Positions 8,415-17,302 of a stretch of 64,000 bases of DNA are shown piece by piece. This DNA comes from Celeribacter baekdonensis (GTDB taxonomy: Bacteria > Pseudomonadota > Alphaproteobacteria > Rhodobacterales > Rhodobacteraceae): the NCBI RefSeq assembly GCF_900102315.1, contig NZ_FNBL01000009.1:84069-148068 (forward strand), in the 5' to 3' direction. Under the pieces are notes generated by a model. It had not been told where the DNA came from. It ran no database searches and saw nothing but the letters and a program-made list of their open reading frames with translations. Every line of letters starts with the position of its first letter. Position 1 is the first letter of the stretch. A program made the position numbers and the translations under genes.

Positions 8415-9338
8415 CTATTTTCTCCAATGATCTAGATTTCTGCCTGTTGAGTCTTCGATTTTTGTGATCTCAGATGCAAATATCTGCACCAAATCCTGCC
8501 GAAACTCGGGGCGCAAAGACTGGCGTTTTTTACCACTCAACAGCAGAGATTTTATACGCGCACCAATGCCACCGTTTGCCGCGCTGGACTGAACGCGTCG
8601 CTTCAAAAATCGGACCAGTGGGATTATGGCTTTGGGTGGATTTTGGTAAAGTCGAGCGAGACGTGGAAAGCGATTGAAATGTGCCGAGCCAAAAGATGGA
8701 AAATCGGTACGCCCGTCATCATCGAGTTCAAGAAAATCTTGTAAGGCCAGCCACACCTCTCTGGGCTGCTTAACCAAGTCTTCATGGAAGAGAACGATGA
8801 GCTGTCCATCTGGAATCAAGGCCTGCACCCGGGCAAGCTGACTTCCGACTGAGGCCATCGTTTTATACTGCAATTCTTTTGGTTCGGGGCAGAGGGGGGG
8901 AATGGATTCGCCTCGGGCTCGGGCGGCTTGAAGATTCCAAGCTTGTTCAAAGTCTGCAACATCTTCGTAGCAATTGAACACTTTCTCCATGTGATATGCG
9001 GGGGCCAAATCAATTGGGTTGCGCAAAATCACGATGAACTTGGCAGCCGGGGCAAACGCAAGAATGGCCTCTATGGCAACTTCAGACGCGATGTAGCCAG
9101 TTGAGGCGTCCAGGATAACTTTTGCTTCTGTGTCATTGTAAAGCGCGAGATAGTCGTCCAGATCATTGAGCTCGAACATCGTGCTGGCTTTGTTAAAGTC
9201 AGAAGACCAAAAGGAAGGTTCTTTAATTGTCGCTATAAACCCATCGGGATGCGCCGCGATGTAGCGTGCGATCGCTGTGGTGCCACACTTAGGCGCACCA
9301 ATTAAAAAAGTGTTGGGACCAAGTGGAGCCGGATTCAT
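8415..9338 (-). CDS. PAPS-dependent sulfotransferase
   Basis: This is a 307-aa paralogue of the downstream sulfotransferase. The phosphosulfate-binding loop GAPKCGTTAIARYI is at residues 14-27, KEPSFWSSDF follows near 39-48, and the 3'-phosphate segment KFIVILRNPIDLAPAYHMEK is near 100-120. The ATG overlaps the stop of the flippase gene by four bases. Its own stop (TAG) lies two bases upstream of the next ATG. The tight coupling to Wzx and a glycosyltransferase implies that sulfate is added to the lipid-linked repeat unit or the growing polymer. The sulfated sugar position is not predictable. Confidence 0.9.
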   Translation of the reverse strand: MNPAPLGPNTFLIGAPKCGTTAIARYIAAHPDGFIATIKEPSFWSSDFNKASTMFELNDLDDYLALYNDTEAKVILDASTGYIASEVAIEAILAFAPAAKFIVILRNPIDLAPAYHMEKVFNCYEDVADFEQAWNLQAARARGESIPPLCPEPKELQYKTMASVGSQLARVQALIPDGQLIVLFHEDLVKQPREVWLALQDFLELDDDGRTDFPSFGSAHFNRFPRLARLYQNPPKAIIPLVRFLKRRVQSSAANGGIGARIKSLLLSGKKRQSLRPEFRQDLVQIFASEITKIEDSTGRNLDHWRK

Positions 9339-10666
9339 TGTTTTTTACCCATCATTTGGAAGAAAGGGTGCCAGACCGTTGGTGAGACGCCGAGGTGATT
9401 TTCAACAGAGCGGACGAGGGAAACATGCTGGACGATGCGCAACGCAGCCACCCCGATTGCGGCGCCAACGATGCCCAAAGTCATCACCAAAGGCAGCAAA
9501 AGCACCAGGTACCCGATGTTGGTGATAAACATCCGCCTCATCAGCGGCCCTTCTTGTCCCGTCAATTCCATAATCGCCGGGATAGGGCCTGTCGCAATGG
9601 AAATGAGAAAGCCAAAAGCAAGGATCACAAACGCAGTGTGCCCATCGGCAAAGCTGGGGTTCATGAGGCTGAGCATTTGGGTGCCAAACAGCACAACAAT
9701 ACCAAATATGATGATGCCGGGTACTGTGACGGCAATCACACTTTGCGACATAACCCGCTGCAAATCTTCTTTTGCTTCGGCCGCGCTAAAGCGTGCGATC
9801 ATTGGGCCGACAACGATATATGCGGCGCGTGAGAACAGCTCCATTACCAAAGACAAGCGAAAAGCCGCAAAGAACATGCCTGTTTCGCTTGGGGAGGTGA
9901 CTAAGCCAAGCAGAACGGTCGCAAGCTCCGCCCCCCCAATCATTGGCAAAAGGGATGTGACCCACAAATACTTTGCCGCAGAAATCCGCTGTACCACGCC
10001 AGCGCCGCTGAACGCCTTGGAGAACGACTTGCGGGCAAATGGATCAAGCAACAGATGCCATATGCTCATGACGAACAGCGTGCCGCCCGCCACCAAGGTG
10101 GTTGAAAGGGCATCCAAAGTGCCAAAAACGGTCGGGACGGTCACAAAGATGATCGTCACAGCAAGCCGCCACAAAATATCACGCGGTAAAAAGGCAAACA
10201 CAAGACTGCGGTAGCTGCGAAACAAATGCGTCAACAGGCCAGCGAGACTAAAGCCAACGGCCAGAAAGGCAGTCGCAAATCCCATGCCCCCTCTGAGTTC
10301 TACAGCGCTAAAAGATGCGACGACCCAAATAAGTGATGAGGCCGCAATCGTCCCCAATATGACTGCAATCATACTTTCGCGGACCAAAGATCCGAGCGCT
10401 GCGTCTTCGTGCCGATCAGATAGGATGGCCCCCTCTTTCAAGACGTACATCCGTTGTCCCAAACTGCCGACGTTGGAAATGATCGTGGCCAACGAAAAAG
10501 CAAAGCCAAATGTGCCAAAATCATCCGCAGAAATGGCGCGAGCAATGGCTGCGAACATCAAGAGCTGCATACCTGCAGCGCCGCCTTTCAACCCAAGCCC
10601 AATACTCCCGCGCACGAGAAGCTTTTGGAATGCGGGGCTTTTCACTAAATTAAATACGCGCTTCAT
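9335..10666 (-). CDS. oligosaccharide flippase (Wzx-like, MATE/MOP superfamily)
   Basis: This 443-aa integral membrane protein has about twelve to fourteen predicted hydrophobic helices. The N-terminal pattern GSIGLGLKGGAAGMQLLMFAAIARAISADDFGTFGFAFSLATI is typical of polysaccharide-flippase proteins: a first helix with glycines, then ARxxSxxDFGxF. It would move lipid-linked repeat units across the inner membrane. It is the first gene of the leftward operon and is divergent from the epimerase gene across about 250 bases of AT-rich DNA. Together with the Wzy-like protein it points to a Wzx/Wzy-type pathway. Confidence 0.87.
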   Translation of the reverse strand: MKRVFNLVKSPAFQKLLVRGSIGLGLKGGAAGMQLLMFAAIARAISADDFGTFGFAFSLATIISNVGSLGQRMYVLKEGAILSDRHEDAALGSLVRESMIAVILGTIAASSLIWVVASFSAVELRGGMGFATAFLAVGFSLAGLLTHLFRSYRSLVFAFLPRDILWRLAVTIIFVTVPTVFGTLDALSTTLVAGGTLFVMSIWHLLLDPFARKSFSKAFSGAGVVQRISAAKYLWVTSLLPMIGGAELATVLLGLVTSPSETGMFFAAFRLSLVMELFSRAAYIVVGPMIARFSAAEAKEDLQRVMSQSVIAVTVPGIIIFGIVVLFGTQMLSLMNPSFADGHTAFVILAFGFLISIATGPIPAIMELTGQEGPLMRRMFITNIGYLVLLLPLVMTLGIVGAAIGVAALRIVQHVSLVRSVENHLGVSPTVWHPFFQMMGKKQ

Positions 10667-10917
10667 TGTATGTATGTCCCGCCGCCTGATGCGCTGATTG
10701 TGGATCTGTCCTTGGGCCTACTTCGTCACTCAATCTACCATCTCCCTAACTTCTTAGTGACAACAGCTCAAGCGAGATCAAAAAAACCAAGGCCCACAAT
10801 CGAAAATGATACATTTTTAATCTCGGTTGGCATATTTTCCACCCTCCGCCCATAAGTGTTGGAGTGATCAGTGAGAGTCTGTTATGAGAAGCTAATTTCA
10901 GCTATCAGGCACGAACC

Positions 10918-11898
10918 ATGCAAAAACATGCACTTATTTTTGGTGGAGCAGGCTTTATCGGCTCCCACCTTTCTCAATCTCTGGTCGAAAGTGGAGAGTA
11001 TGCTCGTGTCATCTGTATAGATATACAGCCCCCACGTTGGCGCACGGAGGGTGTGGAATATCGGGAAATGGATGTGCGCAAACCAATAAGCGTTGACGCA
11101 TTCGAAGGTGAAATTTCCGAAATCTACAACTTTGCAGCGGTGCATACGACGCCGGGCCATGAAGATTGGGAGTACTACTGGACCAACGTGCTTGGTGCCA
11201 CTCATGTGTGCGACTTCGCGCGGGCCAAAGGTGTGAACAAGGTCGTATTTACCAGTTCAATTGCTGTATATGGTCCGAGCGAAGAAATGCTGGATGAAAA
11301 TTCCGAACTGCGCCCTGAGAGTGCCTACGGGAAGTCGAAATTCTGCGCCGAGCAAATCCACCATCAATGGCAACATGAAGCACCTGATACGCGTAAACTC
11401 GTTATCGTTCGCCCTGCGGTGATATACGGTTACAAAGAATATGGGAATTTTACCCGCATGTCGAAGATGCTGTCCAAGGGGCGCTTCGCATTTCCGGGCC
11501 GGAAAGATACAATCAAGAGTTGTGGCTATGTCAAAGATTTGGTCAGAAGCATGGCATTCATGATCGGTCAGGACAGCAATTCCATAACGTACAACTTTGC
11601 CTATCCTGATCGCTATTCCGCCGAAGACATCACAAAAGCCTTTGTCGAAGTGGGGGGTTACAAAGACGTGACCTATACGCTGCCTTTGCCAATGATGCTG
11701 GCTGTCGGTTTGGGGTTTGAAATCCTCAACGCTGTCGGCTTCACAACGTCTATCAATCGGGCGCGTGTGATGAAGTTGAATAAGTCCACCAACATTATCC
11801 CAAAAGTGCTGGTGGATAGCGGCTTTTCCTACCAGTTCGACCTCAAATCATCGCTTCAGGACTGGACCTCGTCCAGCACAGAAAGTGATTTTGATTAG
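10918..11898 (+). CDS. NAD-dependent nucleotide-sugar epimerase/dehydratase
   Basis: This 326-aa member of the extended short-chain dehydrogenase family has the Rossmann motif GGAGFIG at residues 9-15, the serine segment TSSIAVYG at 112-119, and the catalytic pair Y137-K141 in YGKSK. Such enzymes epimerise or dehydrate NDP-sugars to supply precursors of surface polysaccharides. The C-terminal half is less typical of GalE or GMD, so the substrate is left open. The gene lies downstream of a divergent intergenic region and just ahead of the YjbH gene; a clear ribosome-binding site is not seen. Confidence 0.85.
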   Translation: MQKHALIFGGAGFIGSHLSQSLVESGEYARVICIDIQPPRWRTEGVEYREMDVRKPISVDAFEGEISEIYNFAAVHTTPGHEDWEYYWTNVLGATHVCDFARAKGVNKVVFTSSIAVYGPSEEMLDENSELRPESAYGKSKFCAEQIHHQWQHEAPDTRKLVIVRPAVIYGYKEYGNFTRMSKMLSKGRFAFPGRKDTIKSCGYVKDLVRSMAFMIGQDSNSITYNFAYPDRYSAEDITKAFVEVGGYKDVTYTLPLPMMLAVGLGFEILNAVGFTTSINRARVMKLNKSTNIIPKVLVDSGFSYQFDLKSSLQDWTSSSTESDFD

Positions 11899-12004
11899 AC
11901 CCACCCGCCTGTCCTCGCCCCTAAGGGACCCCCTACAGCGCTTGGCACGAACCGTTCCTAATGAAATCATGTGCAATCCAAAGCGAAACATTCGAGGTGA
12001 CGTT

Positions 12005-14104
12005 GTGACTATTTCACGTTTTTTCATAGGGCTTGGCATGGGTATATTTTGTGCCACAGGCCCAGCAGGAGCGACAGATCTTAGGTTTTCGGCTTCCAGC
12101 TATGGCACTCCCGGTCTCATTGACATGCCGACCGGCTCGCCTTGGCCTGATGGGATGCTGGGCTTGTCTTCGGTCCTCACGAAAGACATGCAAAAATACA
12201 CGCTGACCTTTCAAATCACTCCTCGCATATTTGGCAGCTTCCGTTACTCAATCCTCAATGGGTACGATGCCGGTGAAAATCGCTATGATCGGAGTTTCGA
12301 CTTCGGATATCTGCTTATGGAAGAAACCCAATACCGTCCTGCGCTTTCTATTGGTTTGCGCGATTTTGGCGGTACAGGCATTTACGGATCGGAATATATT
12401 GCTGCCACAAAAACTTTTGGGGATCAGTTGACGTTGACGGGCGGTATCGGTTGGGGCCGTCTTGCAAGCTACGGCGGGTTCACCAACCCGCTGGGTATAA
12501 TCGACGACTCTTTTGAAACGCGTCCGATTCAGGATGTTTCGATCAACAACACAGGTCGGCTGGATATCAAACAATGGTTCCATGGTGATGCGGCGTTTTT
12601 TGGCGGAGTGGAATATCGGTTCAATCCACGCCTAACGCTCAAAGCAGAATACTCCTCTGACGCTTATGAGCGGGAAACGCTCAAAATGGGGTTTGATCAC
12701 AAAACCCCGTTCAATGCCTCCCTCACCTATGGGTTTAAAAATGGGGCTGAAGTATCCGTCTATGCCCTTCACGGCTCAGAAATCGGTATCAGGGGGTCTA
12801 TTCCGATCACCCCGCAAAAGCCCAAGTACCCGAGCGGCATCGAAGAGGCCCCGCCAACCCTTATGCCACGTCAAACCCAAGCGGCGTTGTCATGGGATGC
12901 GAACAGTGTCCGCCAAAAAAACAGCTCTCTGTCCATTGCTCTCAAAGATCAGGGCCTCACGCTCGAAGGCATCACAATCGAGGGCGACACAGCCACGGTG
13001 CGTTTCGTCAATGGTCGCTACCCGGCAGAAGCACAGGCGCTTGGCCGGGCCGCGCGTGTTTTGGCAAACCAATTGCCGGCAGACATCACCACGTTCCGTT
13101 TGGAAGCGATGGCAAATGGGGTCACAACCTCACGCACAACCCTGCGCCGCAGCGATCTCGAATCGCTTGAATACGATCTGGACGGCAGCTGGCGCAGCTT
13201 TGCCCGCGCAGATTTTGAAGATGCTGCCCACAGTGAAGCGGCCCCAATTGCGGGCATTTACCCTAAATTCAACTGGCGGATCACGCCCTACCTTGATCCC
13301 TCCCTTTTTGACCCGGACAATCCCGTGCGCGCCGATTTTGGCGTCCAAGCTGCGGCCTCGTTAGAACCCGCGCGCGGGCTTGTCTTTTCGGCGGCGGTAC
13401 GTCAGCCGGTCGCTGGGAACCTTGATACCAGCACACGCCCCTCAAATTCCGTTTTGCCACATGTTCGCACCGACAGTGCGGAATATGCCAAGCAATCGGA
13501 TTTGGAGATCAAATATCTGACGGCTGAGTATTTCTTTCGTCCCGGTAAAAATCTTTATGGCCGTGCCACGGTTGGGTATCTTGAGACAATGTACGGCGGT
13601 GTCTCCGGCGAAGTGCTTTGGAAACCCGTCAATGGTCCGCTGGCCCTTGGTGCCGAACTCAACTACGTCAAAAAACGTGATTTCGACCAAATGTTTGGCT
13701 TTCAAGACTATGACATTGTGACAGGTCACGCCTCTGCCTATTACGATTTTGGCGGAGGTTATCTCGGTCAGTTGGATGTCGGGCGCTATCTTGCGGGTGA
13801 CTATGGCGCGACCTTCTCTGTGGACCGCGAATTTGACAATGGTTTCCGTGTCGGGGCGTTTTTTACGCTCACCGATGTGTCCTTTGACGACTTCGGTGAA
13901 GGCTCCTTTGACAAGGGCATCCGCTTCTCCGTTCCTGTTGATTGGTTGACCGGGGCAGCGACCCAAGGCGGCTATGGAACGACCATTCGTCCTGTCGTCC
14001 GTGATGGTGGCGCGCGGCTTGATGTGCGCAACCGGCTTTATGATGTTGTGAGAAACAGCCATACAAGTGAGTTGGAAGACCGTTGGGGAAAATTCTGGAG
14101 ATGA
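12005..14104 (+). CDS. yjbH: YjbH-like outer membrane beta-barrel exopolysaccharide protein
   Basis: This protein of about 699 aa has a signal peptide (FFIGLGMGIFCATGPAGA, cleavage after AGA) when started at GTG 12005, which has GAGGTG just upstream; the open frame extends further 5' but that extension has no signal sequence. The YjbH signature is at the start of the mature protein: SSYGTPGLIDMPTG, then repeated amphipathic strands separated by turns (GLRDFGGTGIYGSEYIAATK, LTLTGGIGWGRL). The C-terminal half is again strand-rich. YjbH proteins are outer-membrane barrels of the yjbEFGH-type exopolysaccharide systems. It is coupled to the YjbF-like lipoprotein gene behind it. YjbG and YjbE counterparts are not present nearby. 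Confidence 0.87.
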   Translation: MTISRFFIGLGMGIFCATGPAGATDLRFSASSYGTPGLIDMPTGSPWPDGMLGLSSVLTKDMQKYTLTFQITPRIFGSFRYSILNGYDAGENRYDRSFDFGYLLMEETQYRPALSIGLRDFGGTGIYGSEYIAATKTFGDQLTLTGGIGWGRLASYGGFTNPLGIIDDSFETRPIQDVSINNTGRLDIKQWFHGDAAFFGGVEYRFNPRLTLKAEYSSDAYERETLKMGFDHKTPFNASLTYGFKNGAEVSVYALHGSEIGIRGSIPITPQKPKYPSGIEEAPPTLMPRQTQAALSWDANSVRQKNSSLSIALKDQGLTLEGITIEGDTATVRFVNGRYPAEAQALGRAARVLANQLPADITTFRLEAMANGVTTSRTTLRRSDLESLEYDLDGSWRSFARADFEDAAHSEAAPIAGIYPKFNWRITPYLDPSLFDPDNPVRADFGVQAAASLEPARGLVFSAAVRQPVAGNLDTSTRPSNSVLPHVRTDSAEYAKQSDLEIKYLTAEYFFRPGKNLYGRATVGYLETMYGGVSGEVLWKPVNGPLALGAELNYVKKRDFDQMFGFQDYDIVTGHASAYYDFGGGYLGQLDVGRYLAGDYGATFSVDREFDNGFRVGAFFTLTDVSFDDFGEGSFDKGIRFSVPVDWLTGAATQGGYGTTIRPVVRDGGARLDVRNRLYDVVRNSHTSELEDRWGKFWR

Positions 14105-14109
14105 CCTGT

Positions 14110-14760
14110 ATGACTGTCTTGCGCCCACTTGGTTTCATGTTCGCGCTCCTTGCTGGTTTGAGCGCCTGTTCGTCAGATGCCGAAAAATCCAACCTTTTGA
14201 AAGAACTCGTGAGCGGGCAGGGCGAAGTCGTGCCAGATCCGACCTTTCTCGCCTACGAACAAGCTGGCGCGCCCACTTACCTTGTGTCGCTCGAAGCCAA
14301 AAAACAGGCCTATACGATCTTTGTGCGTCAAACCACGAATGCCAAAGGTGAGGAAACCTGGATTTCTCTCGATAAGCTATCGCTTGGCATGAAGAATGGT
14401 ATGATCATTGCCACCCGCGGCATGGGGGGAGATCAGCTTGCGGGCGATCCCTCACAGACTCTTGCTGCGCTGAAAGCCGGGCGTAATGAGGTCACCGAAC
14501 GTTTTGTCACATTGCTCAATGGCGAGAGCCAGGCCGAAACTCTGGCCTTCCGCTGCGAAGTTGAACGTCAAAGGCAGGCCGATGTCGATCTGGGACCCTA
14601 TACTGCCGACACGGATCTTTTTTACGAAACCTGCCGCAATGGCCAAATCCGCTTCCGCAATCTGTTCTGGGTCGAACGGGGCAGCCGAAACCTCGTCCAA
14701 TCGCGCCAATGGATCAGTGAAACGGTTGGCACTCTCGCCTTGCGCGCGGTCCCAAGGTAA
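14110..14760 (+). CDS. yjbF: YjbF-like lipoprotein
   Basis: This 216-aa lipoprotein has a signal sequence ending in the lipobox LSAC (about residues 16-19 from the ATG at 14110). A GGAG ribosome-binding site nine bases before that ATG favours it over the in-frame ATG at 14101, which overlaps the yjbH stop. The mature part matches the YjbF/GfcB family, with the middle segment ISLDKLSLGMKNGMIIATRGMGGDQL and a C-terminal FWVERGSRNLVQSRQWI. These proteins act with YjbH in exopolysaccharide or group 4 capsule production. The convergent regulator gene ends only 18 bases downstream. Confidence 0.87.
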   Translation: MTVLRPLGFMFALLAGLSACSSDAEKSNLLKELVSGQGEVVPDPTFLAYEQAGAPTYLVSLEAKKQAYTIFVRQTTNAKGEETWISLDKLSLGMKNGMIIATRGMGGDQLAGDPSQTLAALKAGRNEVTERFVTLLNGESQAETLAFRCEVERQRQADVDLGPYTADTDLFYETCRNGQIRFRNLFWVERGSRNLVQSRQWISETVGTLALRAVPR

Positions 14761-14778
14761 CGAACGCCGTTCCTGATC

Positions 14779-15789
14779 TCAGGTGCGCTGCTTATAGTGG
14801 TCAATCAGGCTTTGCGCTGTGGTCTCATCCGTGACCAATACATTGGCAATTCGTGCCTGCAACATCCCATAAATCGCGCCAACTTTTTGCGGCGCGCCGC
14901 CAATGCAAATCCGTTCGGGTACGTTGAGCAAATCATCCAGCGCCATCGTGATATGGCGCTCGTCGAATTCACTGCGCACAATTTGGCCCTCAGCATCAAA
15001 GAAATACCCGGCAGCAAAGCCCACAGCGCCAAGGTCGCGGTAGACCTGTAAGGCAGCATCGGACATGAAACCGCTTTGCTCCAAGAGCGTTTCGCCAACC
15101 AGTTGCGTCACGCCAAAGATGATCTTTGTGCATTGTTGCAACAGCGTAAAGTGATTGCGGATTTCGGGCTCGTTCAACAAAATGTCTTTGACCTGCGCTG
15201 TGGACACAACCCCCGGTGCGTGAAGGTTCACACAGCGTGCAGACAGGCGATCTGCAATATTTGTGGTGCACAGGACGGGTGAAAAATCAAAGGTCGCGAC
15301 GGCACTGCCGGTGATTTGTGCAACTGTGATGTTGGGGTGGCGCACACTCGTCAGATGTTCTGACAGCGACAGCACGGTGCGACCCCAGGCGACGCCAATC
15401 GTATCATCGGCATGCAGTCGCGCTTCCAAAACCCGCGCCCCCAGATGGCTTATTTCATTGGCCAATGTGGCGGGGTCTTGCGGCGTGGGTAGCACATAGC
15501 ATTCCGACAAGCCGCTCAATTCACAGAGTTCAAGCGCTACATCCGCCCGCGCGATGCGCGAGGGGTCGATGGAGATATTGACGATCCCCTCATCGCGCGC
15601 CTTTTGCAGCAGGTTAAACACAGAGGCGCGTGAAATCCCCAACTGATCGGCGATTTTGTCCTGCTTTTGACCCTCTTCATAATAGAGCCACGCCGCCCAA
15701 AGCACCTCATCCATGCCAAACCGCGATGGCACGGCGCGCCGTGTGGCGTGGCGTGAGTCGTCGTCGGTTTTATCGCGTTTGCCCGGCAT
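14779..15789 (-). CDS. SorC/DeoR-type sugar-responsive transcriptional regulator
   Basis: This 336-aa protein has an N-terminal helix-turn-helix at residues about 41-66 (QKQDKIADQLGISRASVFN) and a large C-terminal phosphosugar-binding domain of the SorC family: DDTIGVAWGRTVLSL near 125-140, GVVSTAQVKDILL, and the C-terminal GGAPQKVGAIYGML. The same family includes EryD of rhizobial erythritol loci and SorC. It is transcribed away from the catabolic operon across 172 bases that hold two palindromic operator copies, so it most likely represses both directions and is relieved by a phosphorylated intermediate. The inducer is unknown. Confidence 0.9.
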   Translation of the reverse strand: MPGKRDKTDDDSRHATRRAVPSRFGMDEVLWAAWLYYEEGQKQDKIADQLGISRASVFNLLQKARDEGIVNISIDPSRIARADVALELCELSGLSECYVLPTPQDPATLANEISHLGARVLEARLHADDTIGVAWGRTVLSLSEHLTSVRHPNITVAQITGSAVATFDFSPVLCTTNIADRLSARCVNLHAPGVVSTAQVKDILLNEPEIRNHFTLLQQCTKIIFGVTQLVGETLLEQSGFMSDAALQVYRDLGAVGFAAGYFFDAEGQIVRSEFDERHITMALDDLLNVPERICIGGAPQKVGAIYGMLQARIANVLVTDETTAQSLIDHYKQRT

Positions 15790-15863
15790 GTGCTCTCCTT
15801 AAAATAGTGCTTTTACGAAATCCAGCCTGACAATCAACCTGAAACCACTGGAAATCAAGAACT

Positions 15864-15910
15864 TTGACATATGTCACGTTGATCTGAATAATGTTATTGA
15901 CATATGCCAC
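15864..15910 (+). promoter_or_regulatory. catabolic operon promoter with two SorC-type operators
   Basis: TGACATATGTCA at 15865-15876 is a perfect 12-base palindrome, and TGACATATGCCA at 15898-15909 is a one-mismatch copy. They lie 33 bases apart centre to centre, about three helical turns. The first overlaps a TTGACA -35 box (15864-15869), followed after 17 bases by AATAAT (15887-15892). The second would cover the transcription start region. A strong ribosome-binding site (GGGAGGAG) precedes the operon ATG at 15962. Confidence 0.7.
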
Positions 15911-15961
15911 AACTATCTGGCAACTTTCAAATCAAGTGAAAAACTTGCGAGGGAGGAGCAA

Positions 15962-17302
15962 ATGACCATGCCGCTTTCAATCAAAGAGCGCGCGACATCT
16001 GACTGGAATGCCCTCATCACCGAGGTCACTCAGGGCAGGTGGTGCGATCCCGATACGGGGCTGGCCGTTGATGTTCCTTTCAACCACATCGAGATCGGAG
16101 ACGGCTTTGCCGACGCCGCCCGCGACATGGTGAATGCGGTGATGCCGGCGCAAAGTTATGCGGTGGTGTGTGATGCGGACACGGCCGAAGTGATGGGCGC
16201 AGACATTGCGCGCAACATGCAGGGCAAGGCAGAGATCATCGTTTTAGATCATCCACATGCCGACGAAGGGCAGGTGCGCGATCTGCAAAAACTGACCCGT
16301 AATCATGACGCGTTGATTGCGGTCGGGTCTGGTACGATCAACGATCTGTGCAAATACGCCACCTATCTCGATGGGCGCGCCTATAGTGTGTTCGGCACGG
16401 CACCTTCGATGAATGGCTACACCTCGTCGACCGCGTCGATCACCCTCGATTCCGGTCTCAAAACCACCCAAAAAGCGCATGCGGCCAAGGGCGTTTTTAT
16501 CGACATCGACGTGTCCTCAAAGGCGCCGCAATATTTGATCGGCGCGGGCTTGGGCGACTCCTTGTGTCGGCCCACGGCACAGGTCGATTGGTATTTTTCC
16601 CATGTGATGCTGGGCACGCGCTATGCGACCGCGCCCTATCTTTTGCAAGAAGACGATGAGGCCGAAGTGCTGCGCCGTTCCGCCGATTTGGGGCTGGGCG
16701 AGCATGATGCGATTGGCTATCTGCAGCGGCTTTTGACTCTCGGTGGGCTTGGCATCGCCGTGGTTGGCATGAGCCACCCCGGTTCGATGGGCGAACATCA
16801 GATTTCCCATTGGATCGACAGCTTTGCCGGTGACCGCCACCCCGGCACTGTTCATGGCCAACAGGTCGGCGTGGCCTCCATCACCATGGCGCGGCTGCAA
16901 GATCACATCCTCTCACTGGAGGAGGCTCCGCGCATTCGCGGCTGGCAACCTGACGAGGCCGCACTCCGCGCGCGCTATCCGGCAGCAGCCGTTGAGGATT
17001 GCCTCAAGGCCTCCCGCGCCAAAGCTATGGATGCGCAAGCCACAGAGGCATTCAACCGTCAATTGGCCGAAATCTGGCCTGAGCTGCGCACAACATTGCG
17101 CGCGATGATGTTGGCACCGGACGAGATGACAACCCATCTGCGCGCTTCCGGCGGCGGGGCCACCTATGACGAGATCGGCCTTGAGCGTGATCTTTACATC
17201 GACGCCCTGCGCCATTGCCGCGAGATGCGCGACCGCTATTCGATGCTCGATCTCGCCGATGACATGGGCATTTTGGACAGTTTCATTGAGGAGTGGGTCT
17301 GA
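15962..17302 (+). CDS. sn-glycerol-1-phosphate dehydrogenase-like enzyme (AraM/EgsA family)
   Basis: This 446-aa member of the Fe/Zn alcohol dehydrogenase / dehydroquinate synthase fold has the NAD-binding GSGTINDLCKYA at residues 123-134 and the GTAPSMNGYTSSTASI segment near 145-160. Candidate metal ligands are D199 (GLGDSLCR), H283 (GEHQISH) and H298 (TVHGQQVG), all conserved in AraM/G1PDH proteins. AraM family members reduce dihydroxyacetone phosphate to glycerol-1-phosphate, but the reverse oxidation of a polyol phosphate is more likely here, as the gene heads a catabolic operon. It follows the twin operators, and its stop overlaps the HAD gene start. The exact substrate, C3 to C5 polyol phosphate, is an open question. 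Confidence 0.85.
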   Translation: MTMPLSIKERATSDWNALITEVTQGRWCDPDTGLAVDVPFNHIEIGDGFADAARDMVNAVMPAQSYAVVCDADTAEVMGADIARNMQGKAEIIVLDHPHADEGQVRDLQKLTRNHDALIAVGSGTINDLCKYATYLDGRAYSVFGTAPSMNGYTSSTASITLDSGLKTTQKAHAAKGVFIDIDVSSKAPQYLIGAGLGDSLCRPTAQVDWYFSHVMLGTRYATAPYLLQEDDEAEVLRRSADLGLGEHDAIGYLQRLLTLGGLGIAVVGMSHPGSMGEHQISHWIDSFAGDRHPGTVHGQQVGVASITMARLQDHILSLEEAPRIRGWQPDEAALRARYPAAAVEDCLKASRAKAMDAQATEAFNRQLAEIWPELRTTLRAMMLAPDEMTTHLRASGGGATYDEIGLERDLYIDALRHCREMRDRYSMLDLADDMGILDSFIEEWV

